Source: AP-15 sp963788085 (GTDB lineage: Bacteria > Pseudomonadota > Alphaproteobacteria > ATCC43930 > CGMCC-115725). Taken from it: DNA of 64,000 nucleotides. Numbering within the stretch: position 1 is the first letter of the stretch; every line of letters begins with the position of its first letter. Below are positions 18,653 through 26,274 of the stretch, piece after piece. Location: the NCBI GenBank assembly GCA_963788085.1, contig CAWBFS010000027.1, positions 14,165-78,164 of the forward strand, in the 5' to 3' direction. Position numbers and translations under genes: made by a program. The notes beneath the pieces were generated by a model that saw nothing but the letters and a program-made list of their open reading frames with translations, was not told the origin of the DNA and ran no database searches.

Positions 18653-19330
18653 TTACCGCCGCTGATTTTCTTGGCTGGTGGGCAGCCCTGCCGTCTTCCA
18701 TTCAGGGAATCCATCTTCCAGCCGCCTCGCCCGGTAGCCGCGCTGGCGTAGCAATGCAACAGCTTCGAACGAGAGGACGCACCACGGGCCGCGGCAATAG
18801 GCGACGATCTCTTGGTCCGGCGGCAGCTCGGCCAAGCGGCGCTCTAATTGGGATAACGGGATGTTCAGGGCATTGGGCAAATGCCCGCTGGCGAACTCGT
18901 CTTCCGGCCTGACGTCGAGGACGGTCGCGGCCCCGCAGCGCAGGCGGTCGAGCAACTCATTGCGCGATACCGCCTCGAACCCGTCGCGAGCCCGGAAATA
19001 GCTCGCCATCACGCGCGCGATTTCGGCACTGTTGCGCTCGCCGACGCGGCTGAGGGCGGCGAGCAAACCCACTACCACCTCGTCGCCAGCGAGGCGATAG
19101 TAGACGCGTTTGCCGTCGCGTCGGCCCTCTACAAGCGCAGCGCGGCGGAGAAGCTGCAAATGTCTGGATGCATTGGCGAGGGTGAGGCTCGCACGGGCCG
19201 CCAAATCCTCGACGCTGCGCTCGCCTTGCCCGAGATGTTCGAGCAATTCGAGCCGATGCGCATGGGCAAGCGCGTGAGCGATCTGCGCGAGACCTGCAAA
19301 AACCTGCTGTTTCGGGCCCAAGCTTGACAT
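18653..19330 (-). CDS. ArsR-family regulator fused to a rhodanese domain
   Basis: Two-domain protein of about 225 residues. Residues 1-95 form an ArsR winged helix (HRLELLEHLGQGERSVEDLA and SLTLANASRHLQLLRRAALV, then the wing REGRRDGKRVYYRLA-like text). Residues 120-220 form a rhodanese (LDVRPEDEFASGHLPNALNI) with active-site Cys in AYCRGPWCVLS and the closing YRARRLEDGFPEW. This fusion is known in bacteria and is thought to sense sulfur or redox state through the rhodanese Cys. Start 19330 (ATG) was preferred over a TTG at 19351. It is divergent from the methyltransferase at 19425, whose promoter it probably controls. Confidence 0.9.
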   Translation of the reverse strand: MSSLGPKQQVFAGLAQIAHALAHAHRLELLEHLGQGERSVEDLAARASLTLANASRHLQLLRRAALVEGRRDGKRVYYRLAGDEVVVGLLAALSRVGERNSAEIARVMASYFRARDGFEAVSRNELLDRLRCGAATVLDVRPEDEFASGHLPNALNIPLSQLERRLAELPPDQEIVAYCRGPWCVLSFEAVALLRQRGYRARRLEDGFPEWKTAGLPTSQENQRR

Positions 19331-19424
19331 CCATCCCGACTGGAAAATCAATCACCGGAATAATTGAATAACGCCCTCACGGGTCACAGGATACCCCTGA
19401 TCCCGACAGAAGCGTGAGAACCGC

Positions 19425-20030
19425 ATGAACATCGGCTTTTTCCCGGCAACAACGATGCCCGACGCCGATTGGTGGCAGGCGCTGTGGCCTGATCCTTCGA
19501 AGGTTCTCGCGGCAATGGGTGTCGAGCCGGGCGTCCTCGCGGTTGATCTCTGTTGCGGCGACGGGCTGTTCACGGTGCCGCTCGCTCGCATCGCACAACG
19601 CGTCTACGCGATCGACATCGACCCGGCCATGCTGGACCGCGCACGGGCGCGCGTTGCAGAGGCCCGTATCGACAATTGCGAATTTGTCGTGGCGGACGCC
19701 ATGGCCGTCGATGCGGTCGTGCCGGAGCCGGTCGAGTACGTTTTGCTTGCCAACACCTTCCACGGCGTCCCCGATCAGCTCGGCCTCGCGCGCGCCATCG
19801 CGGCGTTGCTCAAATCTAAAGGGCAATTCGGGATCGTGAATTGGCATCGTCGGCCGCGCGAGGAAACAGTGATTTTCGGACAGCCGCGCGGCCCAAAAAC
19901 CGAGATGCGGATAGAGGCCGACGAGGTGGCGGCAATCGTCAAGCCGGCCGGCCTGCTGCTGAACCGCAATGTTGAGCTGCCCCCCTATCACTACGGCGTA
20001 GTCTTCAAAAGAGGAGGAGGGAATGAGTGA
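19425..20030 (+). CDS. Class I SAM-dependent methyltransferase
   Basis: A 201-residue methyltransferase with Rossmann motif I AVDLCCGDGLFTVPLA, motif II acidic residue in YAIDIDPAMLDRAR and motif III/IV text DAMAVDAVVPEPVEYVLLAN. The C-terminal part (GQFGIVNWHRRPREETVIFG) resembles the methyltransferases that commonly sit beside ArsR-rhodanese regulators. It is divergent from that regulator with a 95-bp spacer. A GAGGAGGAGG ribosome binding site for a second methyltransferase lies inside its 3' end, and the stop overlaps that gene's ATG. The substrate is unknown; a metalloid or sulfur compound is plausible from context only. Confidence 0.85.
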   Translation: MNIGFFPATTMPDADWWQALWPDPSKVLAAMGVEPGVLAVDLCCGDGLFTVPLARIAQRVYAIDIDPAMLDRARARVAEARIDNCEFVVADAMAVDAVVPEPVEYVLLANTFHGVPDQLGLARAIAALLKSKGQFGIVNWHRRPREETVIFGQPRGPKTEMRIEADEVAAIVKPAGLLLNRNVELPPYHYGVVFKRGGGNE

Positions 20031-20310
20031 CGGGTCACCCGTTGACCCGCTCGCGCAAATCCAAATACCGGGCCGTCGCGGTCGATCCGCACACGAGCTA
20101 CCATTTCCACACCGGACGCCCGCTTGCCGGACAGCGCCGTTTGAGGCTTTTGCCGGCGTCGGTAACCCGTTCTCGCTTGGCGTCTTGAAGCCAGGCGAAC
20201 AGGTGGTCGATCTCGGCTCCGGAGGCGGTTTTGACTGCTTTATCGCCTCAGGTCAGGTCGGGCCGGAAGGTTACGCCTTTCTGGCGCACAAACCGAAATA
20301 GAAGATGGAG
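20023..20310 (+). pseudogene. Decayed arsM-like methyltransferase remnant
   Basis: The ATG at 20023 overlaps the upstream stop and has a perfect GAGGAGGAGG site, so this was a translationally coupled second methyltransferase. The N-terminal text KYRAVAVDPHTSYHFHTGRP, typical of arsenite methyltransferase-like proteins, is in another frame (about 20062-20125). EAFAGVGNPFSLGVLKPGE and the SAM motif VVDLGSGGGFDCFIA are back in the ATG frame (20137-20260). The sequence then loses similarity and stops at 20301. Only about a third of the usual 350 residues remain. The frameshift could be a sequencing error, but the missing C-terminal two thirds indicate real decay or deletion. Confidence 0.75.
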
Positions 20311-20344
20311 GATGCTGTGCGCGATCTCTTTTAAGGTCGCGCGT

Positions 20345-20728
20345 TCAGTTATCCATGTGCACCCAAGGCAGGTGCTCCTCGGCGAAGACATGCCGTGTTG
20401 GCCGAAGCTCGGCCGCGCGATCGAATGCGCCGACATAGAAATGCGTTTCGGTCGGCAACCGCGCGCTTTCACAAGTCAGAGTCGACCCGCAGCGGGCGCA
20501 AAATCCTCGGCGGGTTCTTCCGGGCGTAGAGTCGAACTTCGTTATCTCACCTTGTGTGACCGTATAGGCCGTGTGTTCGAACGCGACAAAAACCGAAGCA
20601 GGGGCGCCACTGTGCTTGCGGCAACTTTGACAATGGCACCAATACACTCCTTTCGGCTGACCGGTCGCCATAAAACGGACCGCACCGCACAGGCAACCAC
20701 CTTCGAATTGGTCGGTTGTGCCACTCAT
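20345..20728 (-). CDS. GFA family zinc protein
   Basis: A 127-residue protein of the glutathione-dependent formaldehyde-activating (GFA/CENP-V) fold. Zinc ligands are visible as GGCLCGAVRF (CxC), YWCHCQSCRKHSG (CxCxxC) and GFCARCGSTL (CxxC). The C-terminal FAEEHLPWVHMD is typical of the family. The length is normal and the frame uninterrupted. Many GFA-like proteins have no proven formaldehyde activity, so the name gives the fold rather than a confirmed reaction. It is convergent with the arsM-like remnant, with under 50 bp between them. Confidence 0.9.
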   Translation of the reverse strand: MSGTTDQFEGGCLCGAVRFMATGQPKGVYWCHCQSCRKHSGAPASVFVAFEHTAYTVTQGEITKFDSTPGRTRRGFCARCGSTLTCESARLPTETHFYVGAFDRAAELRPTRHVFAEEHLPWVHMDN

Positions 20729-21101
20729 AATCTGATCCTCTCATCTTGGTTAACCGGTCGGGTAGCTGCGCTGTTCGCGCGGCTGGGATGTATCGATAGA
20801 GCGGAGCAGTGTTGGGTGTGGATTAATTTATGATATGATGCTATCATAGCAATATGGTTCGAAGTCGCGAATTACGAAGACGACGATCTCGCATTTGCGA
20901 TAGATCGTGTCGGTCGGCGGATGCCATTTTTCGCTGTTGCTCGGCTGTTACCACGCTGTTCTCTTCGCTGTTATTCCTCGTTTATTGCCCACAGCGCGCC
21001 AGGGTTTCTGCGGCGAACAAGACGTTGATGGCTGATGATTCGCTGCAAAAACAGCAAAAACAGCCAGCATCCCTCGGGAGCATCGTCCCGGCAATATGCG
21101 C
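20729..21101. promoter_or_regulatory. Intergenic region with a 13-bp palindrome and an A-rich repeat
   Basis: A stretch of 373 bp without a recognisable gene. It contains the palindrome TGCTATCATAGCA at 20839-20851 and the A-rich motif TTCGCTGCAAAAACAGC(A) at 21039-21064. The same pair, with the palindrome in reverse complement, recurs at 24668-24803. The palindrome resembles operators of toxin-antitoxin promoters. A short open frame after it has no recognisable match. Confidence 0.55.
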
Positions 21102-21389
21102 CTAGGCGAGCAGCGCGCGGGCGATCGTCTCCCATTCCTCCTTCAAGGGCGCCTCGGATGGCGTCTTGCCGGCTCGGCCGTACCAGCCGCCGGCGTTTCG
21201 CAGGTCGCCTTCGACGCGGTGCAGGTAGGCGTGCGCCCAGGCGCCCTCCGCGTCCGCCTGCTTCTGCGCGCATTGATGCGCCAGGTGCCAGTCGCCCTTG
21301 GCTTCCCACCACAGCGCCTGCGCCGCCATGCTCAGCCCTTCCGGAGGCGCCACCTCGGCGAGCGAGTTTTTGTAGGTTTCGAAATCCAT
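21102..21389 (-). CDS. Conserved hypothetical protein, 95 residues
   Basis: Small helical cytoplasmic protein starting MDFETYKNSLAEVAPPEG with text such as ALWWEAKGDWHLAHQCAQ, GAWAHAYLHRVEGDLRNAGG and WYGRAGKTPSEAPLKEEWE. The Trp/Ala/His-rich helical repeats resemble a short TPR-like hairpin pair. Similar 90-100-residue proteins are common in alphaproteobacteria, but I know of no assigned function. The start is supported by GGAGAAAA upstream of the ATG ending at 21389. It is divergent from the cupin gene at 21507. Confidence 0.75.
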   Translation of the reverse strand: MDFETYKNSLAEVAPPEGLSMAAQALWWEAKGDWHLAHQCAQKQADAEGAWAHAYLHRVEGDLRNAGGWYGRAGKTPSEAPLKEEWETIARALLA

Positions 21390-21506
21390 GTCGTTTTCTC
21401 CTCTCCTGACCGAATGCTTCCAGCATATAACAGAATGAGGCGGGCAGGCGATCGGGTCAAAACGCACGCGGTCAATGCTCGCGTGACGAGCCGTCGGGAG
21501 AAACCC

Positions 21507-21911
21507 ATGCCTGCAACATCCGAGAAAGCTATGCCGAAGATCGAGCCGACGATCGGCGGCTCGGTCTATGTGAAGCCGAGCGCCATCGAATGGGAGCCGA
21601 CGCAATTCGACGGCATCTCGATCAAGGTGCTTTACGAGGATAAGCAAAAGGGCGAGATGACCTGCCTCTTGAAGTGGGCGCCCGGCGCCACCTTGCCGAT
21701 GCACAAGCATGCGGAGATCGAGCAGAGCTGGGTTCTCGAGGGATCCTTCTACGATCACGATGGGGTCTGCCGCGCCGGCGAGTTCGTGTGGCGCCATCCC
21801 GGCTCGTTCCACCAGACCCACTCAGACGAAGGCGCCGTAATCCTCGCGATCTACCGCAAGCCGAACGTCTTCCAGCACAGCGCTGGTTACGCCCGCAAAG
21901 GCGCGCGATAA
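21507..21911 (+). CDS. Cupin domain protein, ChrR-like
   Basis: A 134-residue single-domain cupin. Metal-binding positions are visible in motif 1 (PMHKHAEIEQSWVLEGSF, with two His and a Glu) and motif 2 (WRHPGSFHQTHS). The strand order and the phrase GEMTCLLKWAPGATLP match the ChrR cupin group, which includes anti-sigma C-terminal domains and small dioxygenases. Without an N-terminal zinc-binding ChrR domain it is probably an enzyme or metal sensor rather than an anti-sigma factor; this is inference. Its start is the ATG at 21507 after GGGAGAAA. Confidence 0.85.
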   Translation: MPATSEKAMPKIEPTIGGSVYVKPSAIEWEPTQFDGISIKVLYEDKQKGEMTCLLKWAPGATLPMHKHAEIEQSWVLEGSFYDHDGVCRAGEFVWRHPGSFHQTHSDEGAVILAIYRKPNVFQHSAGYARKGAR

Positions 21912-22018
21912 GGGTTGGTGGCGAAACTGGCCCTTCTGGAAAATTCACTGGCTGTCGTGCTATCATCCATCTGTGCGTCTACTGAGGTAACAGGCGCGCC
22001 GGGAGTTGCGGGGGGCCT

Positions 22019-23244
22019 TTGGACAACCGGATTCGCAAGAACGACATTTGCATTGTTAATTTACCGGGTTGTGGCTACGTGTTTTCCTCGTCGCCAAGTT
22101 GTTTTATTGCATATGGATTTAACCGCAGCATTTTCGAAGTGCAACTCCTTCAAACGCTACTAACGGATCGGCGAATTGAACCTTATGAAGCAGGAGGTTC
22201 TTTAGCACCCGCGCAACAAGTGTTCTGCCTTAAAATCTGCTCGAAGATCATTCAATCGCAATTCTGCATCGTTCTGTTGAACAATGAAACGATTGAGGCT
22301 CATCCCGTTGTCCCAGATTCATCAACATATAGGGGTGGCGGGCGAAATCTGAAAACGGGGCTGGGTTTCCAGTTTTCGGGTGCCTTGAGCCGCTTGTTGG
22401 CATGCCGGTGGCAGTTCTACGGGCCTTTTTGGCCCGCGCGGGACTGTCGAGACGTCGATCGCTCGTAGCCGCTCAATGCCCTCTCGCGCCCGCCGCAGCC
22501 GGCCGCCGCACGGTCTCCTCATACCACATATCGGGCTACCTGGGACAACGGGATGAGCCTTAAACGATTGGCCGCGTTCAAAAACCTAATCCTAACGTAC
22601 ACATGGAATATGGCCTCATGCTTGGCTTTAATAAATACATCATTCCATTTCAACATGAGGATTACCGCCTAGAATTTAATGTGGCGGGTTTAGATACGAT
22701 AAAATACAATAATAATTCTTTCAAGGCAAAGGCTACCGCCGCAATTGATCAAGCGATATCGCAGACTGCGCAGAGTTCCCCCGCGGCCAATCCGATTAGC
22801 CCGGACATCAATTCTTATTTAGTATTGCGTGGCGCGATTCTAACCAGCAACGAGGCTCCGGGAGAGCGGGTGCTATTTCAGTTGGGACAAACGTGCAATT
22901 TCAATTTATGTGTTGATTTCAGCGGCAACCGCTATATTTATTTTGGCAACTTTTCGAAGTATACCATCACCGCCATTGCGCTTCGGATACGCAAATTACT
23001 CCAAATTTTGACCGAGCGCTTGGAAGGCACCGCCGTTCGCATCCAGCACGGCCTCGCAACAGAACAGCAAAGGGATGCTCTTATAGGACTCTACAACACG
23101 CTTCAGATTTGGATCTTGGTGAACAGCGAAGCGGATCGAGAAGCCCTTTCAAAACTAATTACACTTCCGGAGTCTTCTCCGGCGGTAACCATCATTACTC
23201 TTGCTGATGTTGCTGACGAAGTCGGAAAATCCGGATTATACTGA
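22019..23244 (+). pseudogene. TIR/deoxyribosyltransferase-like protein split by an inserted element
   Basis: Two open frames (22019-22295 and 22571-23244) become one 316-residue protein when the 275 bp between them (element plus one target duplicate) are removed; the join reads NNETIGRVQKPNPNVHMEYG in frame. The N-terminal part (SSSPSCFIAYGF, ICSKIIQSQFCIVLLNNE) followed by NPNVHMEYGLMLGFNKYIIP has the layout of TIR-like and nucleoside 2-deoxyribosyltransferase-like domains. In those, the Glu of the MEYG-type motif is catalytic. The C-terminal 180 residues are unrecognised. The gene is AT-richer than its neighbours (many AAT, ATA, TTA codons), suggesting transfer. The start at 22019 is TTG and uncertain. 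An immune NADase-type role is inference. Confidence 0.75.
22296..22561. mobile_element. 266-bp MITE-like element with 21-bp inverted ends
   Basis: The left end 22296-22316 and the right end 22540-22560 are perfect 21-bp inverted repeats beginning AGGCTCATCCCGTTG. The 9-bp sequence AAACGATTG flanks the element directly at 22287-22295 and, after one extra T, at 22562-22570, as expected for a target-site duplication. The interior is GC-rich with no transposase-length frame; a 66-residue minus-strand frame has no recognisable motif. It is therefore a non-autonomous element or an internally deleted insertion sequence that needs a transposase in trans. I do not recognise the family of its ends. Confidence 0.9.
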
Positions 23245-23257
23245 AATCTTTGATGTT

Positions 23258-23385
23258 TCACGCCATCAGCCGTGAAATCGTCGCCTCGCTGACGTTGTAG
23301 CTGCGCCCGATGTCGGCAAGGGTTTCGTCGCCTTGGTCGCGGCGCTTGATGGCCTCGCGCTTCTGGTGCGGCGCTAGATTGGGGG
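23258..23385 (-). pseudogene. Serine resolvase/invertase C-terminal remnant
   Basis: The fragment LAPHQKREAIKRRDQGDETL continuing ADIGRSYNVSEATISRLMA and a stop is the helix-turn-helix tail of Tn3-type resolvases and invertases. An in-frame stop just upstream (about 23393) and the absence of the catalytic Ser domain show that only the DNA-binding end survives. The adjoining sequence TTAGGGGGACAGAAAATGG looks like a junction with another element. It supports past transposon activity between the split gene and the nucleotidyltransferase. Confidence 0.75.
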
Positions 23386-23463
23386 GTCAATCCATTTTCT
23401 GTCCCCCTAATTTCCTTGCGTAATTCTTGATTTTGCGCGGGGCCTACGGTTGTCCCGGTCCAC

Positions 23464-23883
23464 CTATGGCGCGCACAGGCGGCTTAGAATTTTCTCCGGG
23501 TCGTGAAGGATGCGGCACCCATCAGCGATCACACGCCGGGTTCCCGGATCGAGTGGGTTCACGTCCGCCCATGAGGGCGAAGCAAAGCCAAATTCGACCT
23601 CGCCGCCGTTTTGTTCAAGCCATAACCGGCGCGACCAAAGCTCTCCATAGTCCTCGTCCTGCCACTTGATCGGTCGAGAGCCGATAGCATTCCAGTCGAT
23701 TGCATCAAGCCAAGCAACGTCAGCCCGGAAGGCTCGCGGATCGGTCACGAGTAACACAAGGTCAATGTCGGACTCCGCCCGCGCTGTCCCTCGCGCATGT
23801 GAGCCAACTACCGCCATGGCCTGAATTGTCGGCTGTTTTTTGGCCCAATCAACGATGATTTGGAGAATGCGTTCTGCCTGCAT
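23464..23883 (-). CDS. MNT-type nucleotidyltransferase domain protein
   Basis: A 139-residue protein of the DNA polymerase beta-like nucleotidyltransferase superfamily. The active site is visible as VVGSHARGTARAESDIDLVL, with the GS motif and DxD metal ligands. It continues with WLDAIDWNAIG, EDYGELWSRRLWLEQNGGEV and EFGFASPSWADVNPLDPGT. The length fits stand-alone relatives of aminoglycoside adenylyltransferases and the MntA antitoxins. The usual HEPN partner of MntA was not found beside it, so an antibiotic or small-molecule nucleotidylation role is equally possible. It is divergent from the methyltransferase at 23983. Confidence 0.85.
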   Translation of the reverse strand: MQAERILQIIVDWAKKQPTIQAMAVVGSHARGTARAESDIDLVLLVTDPRAFRADVAWLDAIDWNAIGSRPIKWQDEDYGELWSRRLWLEQNGGEVEFGFASPSWADVNPLDPGTRRVIADGCRILHDPEKILSRLCAP

Positions 23884-23982
23884 ACAAGGTAATATTCGGG
23901 TGCATGATTCTTGATCTCGCACGGAGCATCGACGGGTATCTCGTGGCTTGCGTGGCCCGGGACTGTCTCCCAACTTTGCCAT

Positions 23983-24591
23983 ATGACTGAGCTGGCTGAC
24001 CGCATCATCGGCCATTATGAGAAACATGCCCGCAACCGGGACGCCGATCGGCGCAACAGCGGGTGGAATGACAAGGGGTGGCACGACCGCTTTATCGCTG
24101 CTCTGCCGAGTGGCGGGACGGTGCTCGACCTGGGTTGCGGGTCGGGATCGCCGGTGGCGCTCCATATGGTTAAATCCAGGCTTCACGTCACTGGCGTCGA
24201 CGCGTCGCCAATTCTCATCTCGCTCTGCCGGGACCGCCTGCCCGACCAGGAGTGGATTGTCGCCGATATGCGATCGCTGGCGCTCGGACGGCAATTTGCG
24301 GGTGCGCTCGCCTGGGACAGCTTCTTCCATCTCAAGCCCGACGATCAGCGTGCCATGTTCGAGGTGTTCGCGGCACATGCCGCTGGATCGGCGGTCTTGA
24401 TGTTCAATACCGGGCCAGCTTACGGGGAGGGCATCGGCTGCTATCAAGGGGAGCCGCTCTACCATGCCAGTCTCGATGCCGCCGAATACGAGAAACTGCT
24501 GACCGATGCCGGTTTCGAGGTTGTCGTCCATGTGGTCGAGGACCGGCAAGCAGGTGGCCGCACAGTCTGGATAGCCCGATCGAGAGACTGA
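23983..24591 (+). CDS. Class I SAM-dependent methyltransferase
   Basis: A 202-residue methyltransferase. Motif I is TVLDLGCGSGSPVALHM, followed by VTGVDASPILISLCRDR (ribose-binding Asp), WIVADMRSLAL and GALAWDSFFHLKPDDQRAM. The C-terminus EKLLTDAGFEVVVHVVEDR is typical of the UbiE/type 11 group acting on small molecules. It is divergently transcribed from a nucleotidyltransferase and sits inside the 20.8-24.8 kb accessory segment. The substrate is unknown. Confidence 0.88.
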   Translation: MTELADRIIGHYEKHARNRDADRRNSGWNDKGWHDRFIAALPSGGTVLDLGCGSGSPVALHMVKSRLHVTGVDASPILISLCRDRLPDQEWIVADMRSLALGRQFAGALAWDSFFHLKPDDQRAMFEVFAAHAAGSAVLMFNTGPAYGEGIGCYQGEPLYHASLDAAEYEKLLTDAGFEVVVHVVEDRQAGGRTVWIARSRD

Positions 24592-24667
24592 TCGGCGCCG
24601 AAAGCATTGCGAAAGTCGTGCTTAGGGGATCCGTTGCCAGGGTGGAACTAACTCGGCGCGGACTCTT

Positions 24668-24803
24668 TGCTATGATAGCAACAATAAAATTGCCATAATG
24701 TTCGAGCTTTATGTCGATCCGGGATTGCGCCGACGGGCGGCGGTGGCCCAACTATGGTGGGAGCGGTGACTGATATTTCGCTGCAAAAAACAGCAAAAAC
24801 AGC
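24668..24803. repeat. Second copy of the palindrome plus A-rich motif
   Basis: TGCTATGATAGCA at 24668-24680 is the exact reverse complement of the palindrome at 20839-20851. TTCGCTGCAAAAAACAGC(A) at 24777-24803 matches 21039-21064 with one extra A. Preceding CTGAT is shared. The two copies bracket the accessory genes between them. The 250-bp spacer holds no recognisable gene. Confidence 0.6.
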
Positions 24804-24844
24804 AAGCAGAGTGGACCGGTGGGGTCAGACGGTGGGGAGCGGGC

Positions 24845-26158
24845 TCAGGCGAGCAGGCGGTCGAGATTGTCGCGCAGGCGATAATAGCCGCCGACGACCG
24901 GCAAGAACCAAGGATTGCCGGAGTAGAGCGGGTTGTCGGGGAAGTCCTCGGTGTCGTAGCTGCAGGCGTAGTTGGCGGCGCGGGCGATCTTGCGCGCCGT
25001 CTGCCAGCCGAGATAGGTCATCATCGCCACCCCGCTGCCGTTGCAGCCGAGACAATAATGGAGGCCGTCGCGCTGGCCCATATGCGGCAGCGCGTCGAGG
25101 GTGAAGGCGACATTGCCGGTCCAGGCGTGGGTCACTTTGACGCCGCGTAATTGCGGAAAGCGATCGGTCATATAGCGGTAGAGGATCGGCGCGCTGACTG
25201 TCGGGCCGACCTGCGTGAAGCGCGCGCGGCCGCCGAACACCATGCGCATGCCGTCCGGCGACATCCGGTAATAGCACAGCACGCGCTTGGTGTCGGACAA
25301 GGTCTTCGCCTTCGGGATCAGGGACCGGGCGAGATCCTGCGGCAATTCCTCGGTCGCGATAATGTGGCTGGCGACCGGCACGACGCGTCGCCGGAGCGCC
25401 GGGGTAAGGCCCCCGGTATAGCCATTGGTCGCGATCACGACATCGCCGGCGGAAACCGCTCCGCGGGCGGTCTCGACATGCCATCCGGCGCCGCTCCGGC
25501 GGATGCCCGTGACCGGCGACTTGGCGCAGACCGGAACACCGCGCCGGCGGCAAGCCTCGAGCAGCCCCTTGTAGTAGAGCGCCGGGTGCAATTTGCCGGA
25601 CCGCTCGACGACCATGCCGCCGAAATAATAGTCGCTGGCGATTTCTTCGCGCTGGCGCTCGCGCGGCACCATGTACGCGCCCGACTGCGCCGCCGAATTG
25701 AGGACGGCGAGCCGCCGCGCCTGCGCGTCGAAATGCTTCTTTGTCCAGGCGCCGACAAAGCGGCCGGGCTTTTCCCAGAAGCAATCGATCGTTTCCTCCT
25801 CGATCAGCCGGTCGATCAGGGCAAAGGCGTCGGAGGCGTCCGACAACAACCGCTCGGCCCGCTCGGGCTCCACATCGGCGCTCCGTCCGGTAAAGCTCTT
25901 GCCGATATTGACCCCGCCGCTGACGGCGCCGCCATTGCGGGTGCTGGCGCCAGAGCCGAGCTCGCCCGCTTCGAGCACGACCGCGTCGATGCCGTGCTTC
26001 GCCAGTTCGAGCGCCGCCGACAGCCCCGCATAACCGCCGCCGACGATCGCGACGCGCGCCGACCGGGGAGCAGCGACGAGCTGTCCGGCGGTAGGCCTAT
26101 AAGCCTCCCACCAAAAAGGCGTCGGCGTGAAATCGCGGTGGAAGATGTCAGGAACCAT
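24845..26158 (-). CDS. FAD-dependent amine oxidase/dehydrogenase of the DAO family
   Basis: Flavoenzyme of 437 residues. The Rossmann FAD motif VAIVGGGYAGLSAALELAKH is at residues 36-56, followed by VVLEAGELGSGASTRNGGAV, the GSGAS-N-G pattern of gamma-glutamylputrescine oxidase and related oxidases. The FAD-closing end is GCNGSGVAMMTYLG. An N-terminal WWEAYRP is typical of the PuuB-like group. The likely reaction is oxidative deamination of an amine or N-methyl amino acid. The start is the ATG ending at 26158 and the frame is uninterrupted. It is divergent from the unknown-family gene at 26275, separated by 116 bp that probably contain both promoters. Confidence 0.88.
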   Translation of the reverse strand: MVPDIFHRDFTPTPFWWEAYRPTAGQLVAAPRSARVAIVGGGYAGLSAALELAKHGIDAVVLEAGELGSGASTRNGGAVSGGVNIGKSFTGRSADVEPERAERLLSDASDAFALIDRLIEEETIDCFWEKPGRFVGAWTKKHFDAQARRLAVLNSAAQSGAYMVPRERQREEIASDYYFGGMVVERSGKLHPALYYKGLLEACRRRGVPVCAKSPVTGIRRSGAGWHVETARGAVSAGDVVIATNGYTGGLTPALRRRVVPVASHIIATEELPQDLARSLIPKAKTLSDTKRVLCYYRMSPDGMRMVFGGRARFTQVGPTVSAPILYRYMTDRFPQLRGVKVTHAWTGNVAFTLDALPHMGQRDGLHYCLGCNGSGVAMMTYLGWQTARKIARAANYACSYDTEDFPDNPLYSGNPWFLPVVGGYYRLRDNLDRLLA

Positions 26159-26274
26159 CGACCTGAATTCCTCGAATGCACTCGCGCTATGCGGGCAAGG
26201 CGGTTGTCGCCGGCCGCGAGTGGTGACTAAAATTATCAGGATGCCACCGACCTGCGATCGAGGAGCAAAGATTC

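Noticed and set aside
20854..21105. Plus-strand frame after the palindrome at 20839 as a TA gene
   Set aside because: No recognisable toxin or antitoxin text and a poor ribosome site; only the palindrome itself is reported.
22322..22522. 66-codon minus-strand frame inside the inserted element
   Set aside because: Too short for a transposase and without a DDE or other catalytic motif; probably non-coding interior or a deletion remnant.
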